The notes: a model not told the origin generated them from the sequence alone. A DNA stretch of 64,000 nucleotides from Yamagishiella unicocca (GCA_003116995.1 BDSL01000004.1:2595456-2659455); one strand, 5' to 3'; shown: positions 1-16,178, counted from the first letter of the stretch. A program made the numbers and translations.

Positions 1-1983
1 GGGCGATGTGGTGGTTCCCCTGGAGCGGGCCGCCACCTCCACCTGCGGCTCCAAGTCCGCCAAGTGCGCGGCGCTGGCGACCCTGGCGGCCAAGTCGGGG
101 GGGCTGTTCTCGGCGCCTCGTGGCGCGGTGCTGCCCTTCGGCTCTCTGGAGGCGGCGGTGCAGGCCGCGGGGCGGAGCGACGAGTTCGCGGCGCTGCTGG
201 CCCGGCTGGACGACCCACGGGTCGACGGCGCGGCGCTGGAGACGGCGTGCGGCGAGATCCGGGCGCTGGTTTCGGGGCTGGACGTGCCGGCGGGGCTGGT
301 GCAGCAGGTGACGGTGGCTGGCTCGGACTGGGATTGCGGTTGACGCGGCCTGCGAGTCGTGTGTCTCGCTTTGCGCCATCCGCGTGCCAGAGCGCTGCCG
401 GCTACTTAATACAACCGTCATCTCAATAGGGCCTGGTTTCTTGGTGTAGCCACTACCAACCCCCCCTCGCCTCAGCTACTGATGACGAACCCCACCACGC
501 CCTCCACAGCTCGTCAAGACCCTGAGCGCCGCCCCCGCATCGTCGCCCTCGCACGCCTCCTCCTCCGCCGCCTCGCCGATGCTGCTGGCGGTGCGCTCCA
601 GCGCAAACGTGGAGGACCTGGCGGGCATGTCGGCGGCGGGGCTGTACGAGAGCATCGTGGGCGTGTCGGCGGAGGACTCGGCGGCGGTGGCCAGCGCCGT
701 CGCGGACGTGTGGGCGTCGCTGTACACCCGCCGCGCCGTACTGAGCCGGAGGTGAGGGGGGTTGCGAGGAAGACCCGTGAGCCGGAGGTGGGCGGGGAGC
801 GGTGGAGCGGAGGCGGCCCGGAGTGTGGTAGGGGAGGTGAGGGGGGTTGCAAAACGAACGGGTTACGCGACGCACAGGTAGCGCCGCGACCCTACCATGG
901 GCTTCCTCTCGAACCCCCTCCTCCCCCTCCTCCCCCTCCCGCCCCTCCTCCCCCTCCCCTCCAGATCCGCGGGTGTGTCGCAGTCCTCTGCGCGCATGGC
1001 GGTGCTGGTGATGGAGCTGGTGGCCCCCGACCTGTCCTTCGTGCTGCACACCGCCCGACCGAGGGACGGCAACGTGGAGGTGCTGCTGGCGGAGGTGGCG
1101 CCGGGACAGGGGGAGACGCTGGCGTCGGGTGAGAAGGAGAGGGGTGGCGTGAAAACCGTTGTCACGAAAACGACAGGATAGTGGGCGCATGGTCGGCAAA
1201 GAAGAAGAGGGGAGGAGGAGGAGGAGGGCTCCCCCGGCTTGATTAGTAGTGATTGGGTAGTATAGCCATGGGTTTCGCAAGGGGTTGATCGTCAAAGGCG
1301 CAGCGGCGTGATCGTTTGGTTCCTGCATTCCTGCACTGACCCAGCCCTACTACCCAAAACCCTAAACCCACTCTTACCACCACTCGTGCCCCCCCCAAAG
1401 GCACCCGCGGTACCCCCTGGCGCTTTGAGGTCGTCAAGTCGAGCGGCGCCGTCACCACCCTGGCCTTCGCCAACTTCTCGACGGCGCTGGTGCTGCCGGC
1501 GAAGGGTACGAAGGGGCTGCGCTTCGTTGCGGCTTGGTGGTGCAGGGCGGCGTTGTCCAGTCGTTGTGCACATCCACAAACCAGCATACCACCAAACACC
1601 TTTCACCCCTCGTACTCCTCCGCGGTTGGCTTCATTGCGCGCTGTGACTCCGTCCGTCCTGCACCCCTCTGTCGCCCGCAGAGAAACCCGTCGCGGCCTT
1701 CGCGGCGTACGGCAGTGGCGCCGCGGCCGCCGAGGCGGCAGCGGCGGCGGCTCCCGCCGCCGAGGCGCGTCGGAGCGCTCTGGTCGAGCGGGAGGTGGAC
1801 TACGGGAGCCAGCGCATGAGCGCGGACGCGGACTGGCGGAAGTCGACCGTACAGCAGATGGCGGCGGCGGGGTCGCACATCGAGAAGGCCATGGAGGGTG
1901 TGCCGCAGGATATCGAGGGAGGCGTGGTGGTTGGGTCGGACGGCAGTCTGGCGCTGCACGTCTTCCAGACGCGTCCGCAGTAG
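1..1983 (+). CDS. PWD: Phosphoglucan, water dikinase, C-terminal part (5' partial)
   Basis: This chloroplast enzyme transfers the beta-phosphate of ATP to C3 of glucose units in already phosphorylated starch, promoting starch breakdown. Five exons join in phase: 1-307, 510-751, 965-1128, 1401-1505 and 1682-1983, giving the last 372 residues. The gene enters from the left with its frame starting at base 2. What is visible is the PEP/pyruvate-binding (ATP-grasp) domain shared by GWD and PPDK. The stretch [20 protein letters not shown] and the following [28 protein letters not shown] and TRGTPWRF blocks match plant PWD (GWD3) rather than GWD1. The protein ends in HVFQTRPQ, the normal end of the family. 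An Ala-rich low-complexity insert (about 20 residues) opens the last exon. The starch-binding domain and catalytic His lie upstream of the window. The introns at 752-964 and 1129-1400 carry the intron-end repeat described in the findings. Confidence 0.95.
752..964 (+). repeat. PWD intron bounded by terminal inverted repeats (introner-like)
   Basis: The intron opens GTGAGGGGGGTTGCGAGGAA followed by GACCCGTG. Near its 3' end (897-925) it carries the inverse, CCATGGGCTTCCTCTCGAAC followed by C-rich sequence to the CCAG acceptor. A second antisense member lies inside at about 841-873 (core GGGTTACGCGACGCACAGG). The arms therefore form imperfect terminal inverted repeats whose outer edges meet the splice sites. 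Confidence 0.65.
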
Positions 1984-2359
1984 GTGCGTGAGAGTACGAG
2001 CCGTACGGCTGCTGAGATGCCGCGGTGAGGGTTTCGGCGCAAGGCCGTGAGCCGAGGTGGCGACGGGCGGTGGGTCTCCGTATGGTGAGGGAGATGCGAC
2101 GGATTGGGCGGTGCAGGTGGCCGAGGGAGGCTCGAGTGGGAGGTTGGGAAAGCGCAGGAGCTAGGAAAACAGGGCGGAGGCTGTGGAGACGGAGACAGGA
2201 GACGCCGGTCGGATGGCGGATGGTGGGCGCGATTCGAGGCGGAAGGGGTTTAGGAGGCCGGACCCGAGGCCAACTCTTAAGTGTCGCGAACGGCCCCCCC
2301 ACCTATCCCCCACCCTCAACTCGTGAACACTGTCACAATACGAAAAACTAAAAAGGATG

Positions 2360-2364
2360 TGTAA
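2360..2364 (+). terminator. Poly(A) signal TGTAA for PWD
   Basis: A TGTAA pentamer, the usual volvocine poly(A) signal, lies about 377 bases after the PWD stop codon. It implies a 3' UTR of roughly 0.4 kb. Assignment is by motif and position only. Confidence 0.5.
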
Positions 2365-3545
2365 AGTGTGCGAAAGTGAAGTTTCAGCGGACGTGGAGCG
2401 CGTTGGTGTGCATCAGGGCGGGTGATCAGGCAGGCGGGCAGACGTACACTATATGGCCTATGGCGCAACGGCGGACAGGAGGAGAGGAAGCGGCTGGAGG
2501 CGCTAGCTGCCCCCGCACGCGGTCAATATTTGGCTCGTTGGGGTGACGGCGGCTGTTCTCATTTCCCGTCAGGTCACGCAGGCGGGCTCGTTGACATCCC
2601 TCCCAGCCAGCAGGCCGAGGCGGCGTTGTGGTGCAGTGGGTCACGGGTAGAGACGCGACCCGCGGGGGAAGTGATATACCTACGCGGGGCCGTTCCCATG
2701 TGAGGTGCGTACGGCACCTCGCGCTGCCCGGTAGGAAGCGCTGCTTGGTATCTATTAGGTGCTGCTGTGTAATTATTCCTGCTCGGTGACACACGCTGCT
2801 GAGCCACATGCTGCTGCTCGCCGCTGGCTCCACTGCACAAGCTTTACAGGTGCCCGGCACTTCGCACTACGCCATCTGGGGCGGTGCGAGAGACTCCAAC
2901 TTTCCATTCGGGCCCCAGTGTCCGTTTACGTCGGCGGCTTGCGTACGCACTACTGGTATCATGTTGTCAACTATTGTTATACTGATGTGCCACGAAGGAA
3001 ACGGCCGCGAGAACGTCTTTCTGGCATGAGGTAGGTGATGGGTTTTCATGAATCGAGGTGTCTGAATGCGACCCAACAAAACGATAATCATCGATAGAGA
3101 TTACATCTGGGGCCGCACGACCATAATTGGGTGTGCCGCCACACCAGGGGCGCTGCGCATGAGTGCGGGTGTCATGCAATTAGAATACGCGCATGTTTCC
3201 CTCGTCATTGCCGCAGCCTTCTCTGCTATACTGGCTCTTAATGCACCGCGTCCCTCGTCGACCGCACTCGCTGCGTCATAATACAGAGACGGCTGCGTTC
3301 GCCTCACCACCACCATGCATGGCGTCTCTCTCTCATACACGATCAGTACGTACAACAACAGGGCGTGAACTTTTCTCCGGACCACCTGCGCCTCAGCCTT
3401 CATGTCAGTCGTCACTCGCTCTTGCGCGACGAGGGGTGGGTCAAGAACAATATGTCCGGTGCCACAGCGGCGAATTGTATGCGCGCCTAGACCGCGAACA
3501 CACAAACAAAACCACCATCACAACACAACGCAGTCAACACTCCAC

Positions 3546-3550
3546 TTACA
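3546..3550 (-). terminator. Candidate poly(A) signal for FTSH2
   Basis: TTACA on the plus strand (TGTAA on the minus strand) lies about 555 bases past the FTSH2 stop. It is the nearest good match downstream. It gives a long but acceptable volvocine 3' UTR. Confidence 0.4.
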
Positions 3551-4103
3551 AAAAATGTCCCGTGCAGGGCGGACAAACACGTGTATACAGAAGGTAAGTA
3601 CCGGCCTCAGAGCGCACCGCTCATCAGCCGAGGTATCGAGTTCCCATCCATCAAGTCCCGACCCCGATTAAGCCGCGCAGACGCCCGGCACCCCATGAAG
3701 AGCTGGGCGAACACGCCCGCGGCGCCGCTCGCTCCCTATGCCCCGCTGCCTCCGTCTACCGGCGCCGCTCTGAACTGCCCGCCATCACACAGAACCACCC
3801 AAAACACCCACCAGGCAGGCTAATTGATAGCCACCACGCTCTGCACGCACCGCCGCAAGTCGCACGGCGTCCCATGCACCGGAGGGCGGGCAAGCGTGAA
3901 GCTACCAACACGCCCCGGCGTCGTCCGAGCTATCCGTTTCGGCGAAACGAGTGTCTCCAATCTTTCCAGCATCGGCCTGCGAGCGCTGTCTGTGCAGTCC
4001 CGAGCCTCACGGCTGTGAAGACCTACACTCAGCTACTCTTCGCACGACACCCACAGCGCACTGCGCCGTAGCTACTCCTTGACTATTTTTAGAGGTCAGC
4101 CAT

Positions 4104-8046
<3,943 letters not shown>

Positions 8047-8333
8047 GGTTGTAGGTGTATGCGAGTGCCGTGGGTTACCGGATATAAACGCTCTATATGG
8101 ACTACTAGTTATATGTCAGTAATACCAGGACTCTGCAACACTCTATAAGATATCAGTTGCTCCAAATGCCTCTTTATGGTGCCATGCTGAGCGTCACGAG
8201 CCATTGGACCTGAAACCACACGTTAATATGGGCCTTATGCCCAGTCCGCGCGCCAGTAGGAGTGGTGAATGTTGTGTGGTGGAAGACAACCAACGCCGCT
8301 CTAACATGTTGATTACGCATGCTTACTGGAACC
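8047..8333. promoter_or_regulatory. Short divergent promoter between FTSH2 and the chaperonin-like gene
   Basis: Only 287 bases separate the two start codons, so both promoters and 5' UTRs must share this interval. AT-rich TATA-like stretches lie at about 8089-8103 and 8108-8116. No element can be assigned to one gene with certainty. Confidence 0.45.
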
Positions 8334-11300
8334 ATGGCGCATCTGCAACGTGCGCTTGCTAGCGTTGCGAGGCAGGAACAGGCCATGGCGGTTGGCTTGG
8401 GGCCTCATGGTGAGAGACGGGTGCCATTTTTGGATCCATACGCACATGGATATAAACGATTGCGGTCTTGACATGCCGACCGCACTTTGCCTGCCCAGCA
8501 TGCCTGTGGCATGTACCGATACATGTCGACACTGGACCCTGCCTCCCACACCTGTTTCGCAATTACAAGGCCTTGATCAGCTGATTGTTGATGAAGCAAA
8601 CCAGCCCACGATTACAAACTCGGGCGACGTGATCCTATCTGGGGCCAGCCCTGACGACGCCTTGGGCGCCCTCGTCCTAAAGTTAGTCGCGGTGAGTGAA
8701 GCTATTTCGGCATGAAGCTACGATCGCAGCAAAGCGCGCTGAAGGGAGGCGGAATCGGGTTCCTTCAGGATCTGTCAGCCACTGGGTTCGGGAGTGGGGA
8801 AGGACGTGGGCCCGCTCCCCTCCCCCCACCCACACACGTAGACACACAAACATCTTGGGACCCCATACCCAAGGACTTGTTCCCCTGAGCCCATGTGTTC
8901 CGGTTGCATCCATAAAGCAACACCCACCCGCGGCTGCGGGCCCGCACACGGTACGGCAACTGCCTCGAGGAGGGGGGTTAACCCACCACTTCGGGCAGCG
9001 GTCGCGCAGTATCGTGTTGGGGAAATGTGATTGGTCCATCAGGCCTTGGCACCGGTTGGGAGGGACAGGGTCCGCGTTGTGGGGGGGGGCCTAAAAAACG
9101 ATTACACGACGTGGGTAGGACAGCTGGCGCACTGCCCACATTGGGGGCCGGGGCCGGTTGGGAGGGCTGGACGAGGCCGTCCGGGCGGCGGCGCGTGAGG
9201 GCCGTAGAAGTGAGGGGGAGGGGCGGAGGAAGGGGGGGAGGGAAGGAGGAGGGGGGGAAGGAGGGGGGGAGAGCAGGAACCCAGTGCGATGGAAGCCAAA
9301 CGGAGGGGACGGGCGGGGGGCAACTGGGATCAGCGCGGCCCCAGAGCCTCGCCGGCTGCGCCCTGACGTGCGACCCACGTACCTCCCTGGAGCACATGTC
9401 CTCTCCCACCATCAGAAACGCCATGCCCTTTTCCCATACGGCACTCTGTTGATCCTCCCGCCGGTAAAAACCTACCAGCTAGGTCTTCCCCCCTCCCCGC
9501 ACGCCCATGACGCCAACACCCCCCCGCTCACGCCCCCCATCCCCCGCCCCACGCCATAGGACAGCTGCGCGCCCCTGGGCGACTCTTCCAAGCGGGTGCT
9601 GCTCATGGTGCTGGCGGGGCTGCGGCAGGTGGGGACTGGAAGAGGGGGAGAAGGGGCTGCAGCAGATGGGGACTGGAAGAAGGGGCAAAAGGGGTGCAGC
9701 AGAGATTGGAGGAGGGGAAGACGAGGAGGCAGAGGGCCGCTGGCCATGCGGGTAGGGCGGGGTCGTCCAGGCGGGTAGGGCGGGGTCGTCCAGGCGGGTA
9801 GGGCGGGGTCGTCCAGGCGGGTAGGGCGGGGTCGTCCAGGCGGGTAGGGCGGGGTCGTCCAGGCGGGTAGGGCGGGCTTGTAGCCGTGTGGGCCTGACCC
9901 CCCTGGCCTTTCCTTCCCTCCACCTAGCACCACCAGGGCTCTTGTGGTGTAGCGTCCACTGTCCCCTGCTGGCTGCACAGCGGCACTGATTGGGCTTTCG
10001 TCGGCGTTGTCCTCCCCCCCGGGTACGACCTACGGGTATCCTCTCCCCCCCCCCCTCCCCCCCCTGCCTGCAGTACCTCCGCAGCGGTCTGCACCCACAT
10101 ACCTTCCAAGCGGACCTGGCGGCGCAGGTGGGGGAGCTGGCAGGGGGGGAGGAGGGAGGGAGGGGAGGGAGGAGGGAAGGAGGGGGTGAGGGGAGGGGGG
10201 AGGGAAGGAGGAGAGGGAGGAGGGAAGGAGGAGGGAAGGAGGAGAGGGAGGAGGGAAGGAGGAGGGAAGGAGGAGAGGGAGAAGGGAAGGAGGGGAGGGG
10301 GCCGCGAGGGGGGAGGGGGCGTGATGGTGGCCGGGGTTCAGAAGGGGAGACATTGGCGACCGCCGCCGGAAACACACAACCCCCTCACTCCGTCACTCCG
10401 TCACACTTCGTCACACTCCGTCACTCCGTCACACTTCGTCACACTCCGTCACTCCGTCACTCCGTCACACTTCGTCACAGTCCGTCACTCCGTCACAGTC
10501 CGTCACAGTCCGTCACTCCGTCACACTCCGTCACACTCCGTCACTCCTTCACCCCACATTTCTTAATCCGCGGGCCCCAGGTGCTTCAGTGCGTGATCCC
10601 ATGCGCTGTGCTGCACGTGCCGCTGCCGCCGGCGGGGGAAGAGCTCGAGGCGGCGGAGGTGCGCGAGTGGGGGAGGAGGGGGGCGGAGGGCTGCGGAGGG
10701 GTGGCAGGGGGGAAGGGGAGGGAAGTTGGGGCCAAGAAGCAAGGCGGCGGGACTCGAACCCCCTGGCCGTTGGAGGCCGTTGGAGGCCGTTGGAGGGAGG
10801 GGGGAGAGCCCCAAGAGGGGCAGTTGGGGGTGCCCACTGGCAGATCTAGTCTGGAGATTTGATCTGATCTGGTCCCGCGTGGCCCCACACACGGGACCTG
10901 ATCTGTCCCACCCCGTCTCTCCCCTGCCCCTGCCGCTGCCCCCAGGCCCTCCACGCGCTCATCTCCACTCACCTGTGCGGCAAGGCGGGCGGCGGGGCGG
11001 CGGAGCAGCACCTGGCGGGATGTGTGCAGGTGGGGGAGGGGGAGGGAGACCCGTGTGCAGGTGGGGGAGGGGGGGACTGGGCAGGGGGGGCAAGCAGCAG
11101 CACCGTGTGTGTGTTTTGTGGGGTAGAGGGGAACCCATGAACCGACGAAGGGGCGTGCGGAGCGGAGGGGTAGGGGCGGGTGGTCCCCGGAGGGGGCCGG
11201 GTGGCGAGCCGGGATCTGCAGGTGGGGTGAGAACTGGACCTCAGGTGCTGCGACCTCCCACAGGAGGCGTAGCAGCAGGCACATAGGGCCCCTCCTCCTG

Positions 11301-14300
11301 CTGGGAGGCACATAGGGCCTCTCCCCCTACTGGGAGGCAGCACACCCACCAGGGCCGCAACCGCAACTTGTGGTACTTGGGGCGGTAGTGGCGTTCCTTA
11401 CCCCGCCCCTCCGTGCCCCCTCCCCGCGCCCCTCCGTGCCCCCTCCTCACCCCGCAGGAGCTGGTGCTGCTGCAGCTGCGGGTGGCGGCGAGGGCGGGGC
11501 TGAGTGCGGCGGAGGTAGGCGGCTCCCGTAATGCATGGGGAGTGGGTGGAAGGCAGGGGGGACCAAGGGGGGAGGGAGGGATTATGTTCTCATGCCTATA
11601 TACGTACATCCCGTTCCTCCCCGCCCAGCCATTCCCATTCATCGGTTTGTTCTCTTCCCCCCTGCCTTACCCGCGCCATGTTGCGGCCCTGTGTGTGTTT
11701 CGTGTTGTGTGTTTCGTGCTGTGTGTTTCGTATCGTGTGTTTTGTGTTGCGTGTCTCGCCCCAGGCGCTGTCGTCTCTGCGCGACTCGCCCCCGCTAGCT
11801 CGGCTGCCGGGGGCTCCCCCCCACCAGTCGCAGCTGCTGCCGGGGGTGCTGCTGCATGAGGGGCCGCTGACGGGCCTTATGGCGGCTGGGACGGCGGTGT
11901 CGCTCCAAAGGCAGGCAGGCGAGGAGGGGGAAGAGGACGGGGTGGGGGTGTGGAGAGAGGCGCGGGATGGGGAGAGCGAGGGCCCGATCGGGTCGTTCAG
12001 GGGGAGAACAGGTTAAAAGTGATCGGTCGGGGAGCCAGGAAATTGTGGTTGGTGGCTGGTGGTCGGATAACGGTAGCCGTGAGTAACTGAATGGAGGGAC
12101 CGTGTCGCTGGCAACGGGCGAGGGTCACCCATCACACATCCAAAGCAAAAATCACACACCGACAACGTCGGCGGATGCGTTCTGCGTGTTGACCTCTCTT
12201 GCCTCCTGCCTACCCCGACCCACACACCCCCATCCACCCGCTCCGCACCGCACTGCCCCTTCTCCGCCCTCCATCCACCATCCTGTCTTATTCGTGTCAA
12301 CGGTTTTTTCACGCCACCCCTTACCAAACCCCCCTCCGCAGCCCCCGCTTCCTGGCGCTGTCCTGCCCGCTGGACGGGGAGGCCATCACCTCGGTACGAC
12401 AACCACCCGCATCAGCGGAAGCGATCCTCGGAGGAGGAGGCGGAGGCGGAGGCGGTGCCCCTGCGGTAGGCATCCTGGTCACCTCTGAGGCCCAGCGCGG
12501 CGCGGCGGAGGCGGCGCTGCTGGAGCTGCTGCGGCTGCGGATTGAGTGCCTGGCGGAGCGCGGAGTGAAGCTGCTGCTGCTGTGCCACCGGGTGGGTCCA
12601 GGGAGGGTCCAGGGTGGGTCCAGGGTGGGTCCAGGGCCCTAAGAAGATAACGCCTCCCCGGGCGCCAGTCGCCTCTTCCAATCGCTGCCGGAGTCGAAAC
12701 CCCCCTATAACCCTAGCACAGCGGCTTATCGCCCCTCGCGCCCACTGCGCGCCAATGCATGTGTGTGTATTTCCCCCCATCTTCCCCGATGCAACTTGCC
12801 GGTATTCTCGCCGCCGCTGACTATTAGGGTACTCCCGCGCCCTCCCCTCCCCCCCCCCTCCGCAGCCTCCCCCCGTCGCCACTCAGCTATGCCAGCAGTA
12901 CGGCATATGCCTGGTGGCGGGGCTGGACGAGGATGACGTGGCGCGGGCATGCGCCGCCGGCGGTACGACACCGTTGGCACGTGCGGGTCTGGCGGCGTTG
13001 GAGGCGGCGCCGCTGGGGCGCGCGGCTGCGGCCCGGGTTGTGGGTCTGGGTGCTCGACGGGCGATGTTGCTGGAGTTCGACCGGCTGCAGCAGGAGGCGG
13101 GGGGCAGGTGCGGGGGCAGGTGCGGGGGGCAGGTGCGGGGGGGCAGGTGCGGGGGGCAGGTGCGGGGGCAGGTGCGGGGGCAGGTGCGGGGGGGCAGGTG
13201 CGGGGGGGCAGGTGCGGGGGGCAGGTGCGGGGGGCAGGTGGGGGCAGGTGCGGGGGGCAGGTGCGGGGGGGCAGGTGCGGGGGCAGGTGCGGGGGCAGGT
13301 GCAGGTGCGGGGCAGGTGCGGGGGGGCAGGTGCGGGGGGCAGGTGCGGGGGGGCAGGTGCGGGGGGCAGGTGCGGGGGGGCAGGTGCGGGGGGCAGGTGC
13401 GGGGGGCAGGTGCGGGGGGCAGGTGCGGGGGGCAGGTGCGGGGGGCAGGTGCGGGGGGCAGGTGCGGGGGGGCAGGTGCGGGGGGGCAGGTGCGGGGGGC
13501 AGGTGCGGGGGGCAGGTGCGGGGGGCAGGTGCGGGGGGGCAGGTGCGGGGGGGCAGGTGCGGGGGGCAGGTGCGGGGGGCAGGTGCGGGGGGCAGGTGCG
13601 GGGGGGCAGGTGCGGGGGGGCAGGTGCGGGGGGGCAGGTGCGGGGGGGCAGGTGCGGGGGGCAGGTGCGGGGGGGCAGGTGCGGGGGGGCAGGTGCGGGG
13701 GGGCAGGTGCGGGGGGGCAGGTGCGGGGGGGCAGGTGCGGGGGGCAGGTGCGGGGGGGCAGGTGCGGGGGGGCAGGTGCGGGGGGGCAGGTGCGGGGGGC
13801 AGGTGCGGGTGGGGCCTGGGTAGCCATGTGGGGGCCTGCTGGGGGTTGGGTTTTGGTTGGTTACGGGTTTTTGTTTGGCAGCTGCCCATCCACACGTGCT
13901 CCGGAACCTGGCGGCGTCCGTCCCCACTCACGCTCCGAAACCTAGTCCCTCCCGTTGAAATGAATGTAATGAAATGAAGTTAAGCAACAAGCAAGCGCTG
14001 CTGCCGCCGCCACCCCATGACGCCACCGCCACCCCGCCCAGGCCGCCTCCACGCTGCTGCTTTGCGCCGTGAGCGACGCGGCCGTACGGCAATCCGCCCG
14101 CGCCGTACGACGTTGCCTGGTCTCCGTCGCCGCGGCCGTCGGCACGATGGCACGACCCGGCGGCGGCGGCGACGACGACAGCGACGGCGGCCGTGACGGC
14201 GGCGGCGGCGGTGACGGCGGTGACGGCGGCGCCGCCGTGGAGTGTTTGGTCTTCGTCGCCGGCGGCGGCGGCTTTGAGGGCCTCTTGGAGCTGCAGCTGC

Positions 14301-16178
14301 GTGAGCTGATGGACGTTGCAAAGCGGGGCCCCGAGCCGATGACGACGTCGACGCCGGGTTATGGGCTGGAGGGGGGAGCGGAGGATGGCGTCGGCGGCGG
14401 TGGCGGTGAAGGGCACACGGTTTCGGCGGTAGAGGAGGCGGCGACGGCGGCGTCAACGGCTGCGGCGGAGGGCGCCGCGGTGGAGGCGCGGGCAGCCAGT
14501 GAGGTGTGTGGCACGTAAAGCAGAAATTTGAAATCCTGAAACCCTAAATCTGAAATCCTGAAACCCTGAAACCCTGAAATTTCCAGGAGCCAACCCTGGC
14601 GTCCCTCGAAACCTCAAGGTGGCTGTACGGGGCGCGGCTGGCTCCTGTCGGTTAGGTGTTATCGCTGCTCCTCACGGCTTCGTCTCCACCCCTCCCCTCC
14701 TGCCCCCGCTCCTCCCGCATTTCCGCTGGCCCCCCTCGCTACCCCTCTCGCTGTTACAAAACCCTTCCCCGCCCCCCCCCCTCGCCGCCTCCCCCCGTCC
14801 CTCCACGCTCCCCCCAGCTCCTGGCCTCCCTGCAGGTCCTACACGCCATGGCGGCGGTGGTGCCGCTAACCCTCGCCGGCGCCAGTGGCGGCGGAGGTGG
14901 CGGCTGCCTGCCCGGGGCCCCTCAGGCGGCGGCCCATAGGGCCCAGCGGGAGGCGCTCCTACAGGCAAGCGAGAGTTACCGGTTTTTTACTTGTAGCCCC
15001 ACTCTCCTACCCCTGCTTCGTCGCCTCCACGTCCCCCCCCCAAAACAGCCCGTACCGTCAGCCCGATCCTGCCGCCACTTCCACCTCACCACACCTCGAC
15101 TCGTCTTGCCCTCAGTGCTCGTAGAAACCCCACCACACCCGCCCCGCACCCGCCAACCCCCAGGTCCACTCGCTGCGGCGCTCCCAGGCTGAGGCGCTCC
15201 AGGGAGGAGGCGTGTCGCTCGCGGGCCTTGTGGTGCCCTCGGCCGCCTTGTCGTACCACGGGAGAGCCCTCCGCCGCCTCGGCGGGGAAGAGGCCGCCAC
15301 CGCTCCCGCCGCCACCGCTGCCGCCATCACTTCTAGCGGCGCTCCGGATGCCGCTGCTGCCGCCGCTCGCCCCGCCAGCGCGTCAGCTGCCACATCCGTC
15401 GGGGCACCACCGCCGCTGCCTGCGGTCTGCGGCCCTGATGGGCCGCCCCCCTCCGACAGCTGCCGGGAGGACTTCGTGCGCGCCCGGCCACCCCTTGGCG
15501 GCCACGCCTTCGTCGCCGCCGCCAACGCGGTGTCGTACGGGGTGGTGGAGGCGGCCGCGTTGGCGGCCAGCAGCTGGAGCCATGCGGTGGACATCATGCG
15601 GCAGGTGGGGGATGGAAGGTTGCAAGGAGGCTGGAGGGGTGGAGGGATGGGGGGTGGAGGGGGCGTGAAAGGGGGGGTTGTTTCACCCCTTGGGAAACCC
15701 AAAGGGGGGTGGTTACTTCGTTGGGTAACGTTACGGGTCTGGAGCGCGGACAGCAGAGGGGTGTGTATCCTGGCCGGCAACCGCCTTACATAGGCGTCCC
15801 TTTCATCCGCTTCCCGCACATCGACAGGCGCCCCCCCCCCCAACCTGCTGTTGTCGCTCCCAACCTGCTGTTGTCGCCAGTTGCTCCCTGACCTACCGCG
15901 CGGATGGGTATTTCAGTGACCAACACCCACCCCTCGCCCCGCCCCGCGCCCCCCACCCCCATCAGGTGCTTCGTATCGACGGCCCTCCGCTGTCAGTTGC
16001 CAGAACCGCCCCGCGCCAGGGCTCGGGGAGGGCCGGGACCGGGCTGGCGGCGGCTGGACCAGCGCCTGCCTCCGTGCCCCGACCCCGGCGCGGGGGCCGG
16101 GACTCCGGTTGGGGCTCCGACAGCAGCAGCAGCGGCCAGGGCGATGACAGTGGCGTCAACAGCGATAGTGACGAGTGA
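8334..16178 (+). CDS. Divergent group II chaperonin-like protein (BBS6/BBS10/BBS12 type)
   Basis: Fifteen exons: 8334-8409, 8570-8691, 9560-9628, 10074-10127, 10581-10658, 10946-11029, 11458-11514, 11765-11910, 12342-12591, 12866 to about 13132, 14042-14503, 14587 to about 14618, 14818-14964, 15164-15604 and 15966-16178. They encode about 830 residues. The CCT fold is traceable: N-terminal GLGPHGLDQLI and TITNSGDVIL, then GDSSK in place of the CCT ATPase motif GDGTT. LSCPLD and the helix ending KLLLLCHR belong to the apical domain. LVFVAGGGGFE matches the returning equatorial strand, and VLRIDG lies near the C-terminus. The start ATG has a good context (ACCATGG) and phases agree except around 13132 and 14618, where the junctions are unresolved. 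Long Gly/Ala inserts and the altered ATPase motif point to the ciliopathy-type chaperonin-like proteins that assemble the BBSome, not to a housekeeping CCT subunit; which BBS member is unclear. Two introns have GC donors (11911, 14965). Most introns are packed with minisatellites. Confidence 0.75.
9758..9882. repeat. 23-bp minisatellite in chaperonin-like gene intron
   Basis: The unit GCGGGTAGGGCGGGGTCGTC plus CAG occurs five times perfectly, with a partial sixth copy. It lies in the intron 9629-10073. Perfect identity suggests recent expansion. Confidence 0.9.
10140..10318. repeat. Purine-rich GGGAGGAAGGA simple repeat in intron
   Basis: An almost pure A/G tract of GGAGGGAAGGA-like units fills the start of the intron 10128-10580, just downstream of its 5' splice site. 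Confidence 0.85.
10381..10553. repeat. CCGTCAC(ACT/AGT) tandem repeat in intron
   Basis: Interleaved 8- and 10-base units of CCGTCACT and CCGTCACACT/TCGTCACA repeat about eighteen times in the same intron as the purine tract. Confidence 0.9.
12592..12637. repeat. GGTGGGTCCAG repeat starting at a 5' splice site
   Basis: About four units of GGGTCCAGGGT follow directly on the donor after 12591. Each unit repeats the donor-like GGTGGGT sequence. Confidence 0.7.
13101..13807. repeat. 12-14-bp minisatellite, GGGGGGCAGGTGC, about fifty copies
   Basis: Roughly fifty copies of a G-rich unit vary only in the G-run length. Each copy contains CAG|GTGCGG, a good 5' splice site, so the real end of the preceding exon (about 13090-13132) cannot be fixed by eye. 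The only early donor giving the phase needed for the next exon follows 13132. Confidence 0.92.

Larger units (their letters stand above)
1984..4103. other. Intergenic region between convergent PWD and FTSH2
   Basis: This stretch holds the 3' UTR of PWD at its left end and that of FTSH2 at its right end. The open frames here are short, lack recognisable domains and differ in base use from neighbouring exons. I see no RNA gene or mobile element in it. Confidence 0.6.

Noticed and set aside
1353..1371. Telomere-like CCAAAACCCTAAACCC
   Set aside because: It has only two units inside an intron. Similar short matches at 14540-14580, 30949 and 40636 are too brief to mark a telomere or fusion.
10741..10762. 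tRNA-like T-arm (GGGGTTCGAGTCCCGCC on the minus strand)
   Set aside because: The stem pairs poorly and no acceptor, D or anticodon arm surrounds it. It lies in an intron.
12726..13977. Several open frames of 300-400 residues over the 13-bp minisatellite
   Set aside because: They result from a stop-free G-rich repeat and read as CGGAGAG or PHLPPAPA strings. The array lies inside an intron of the chaperonin-like gene.
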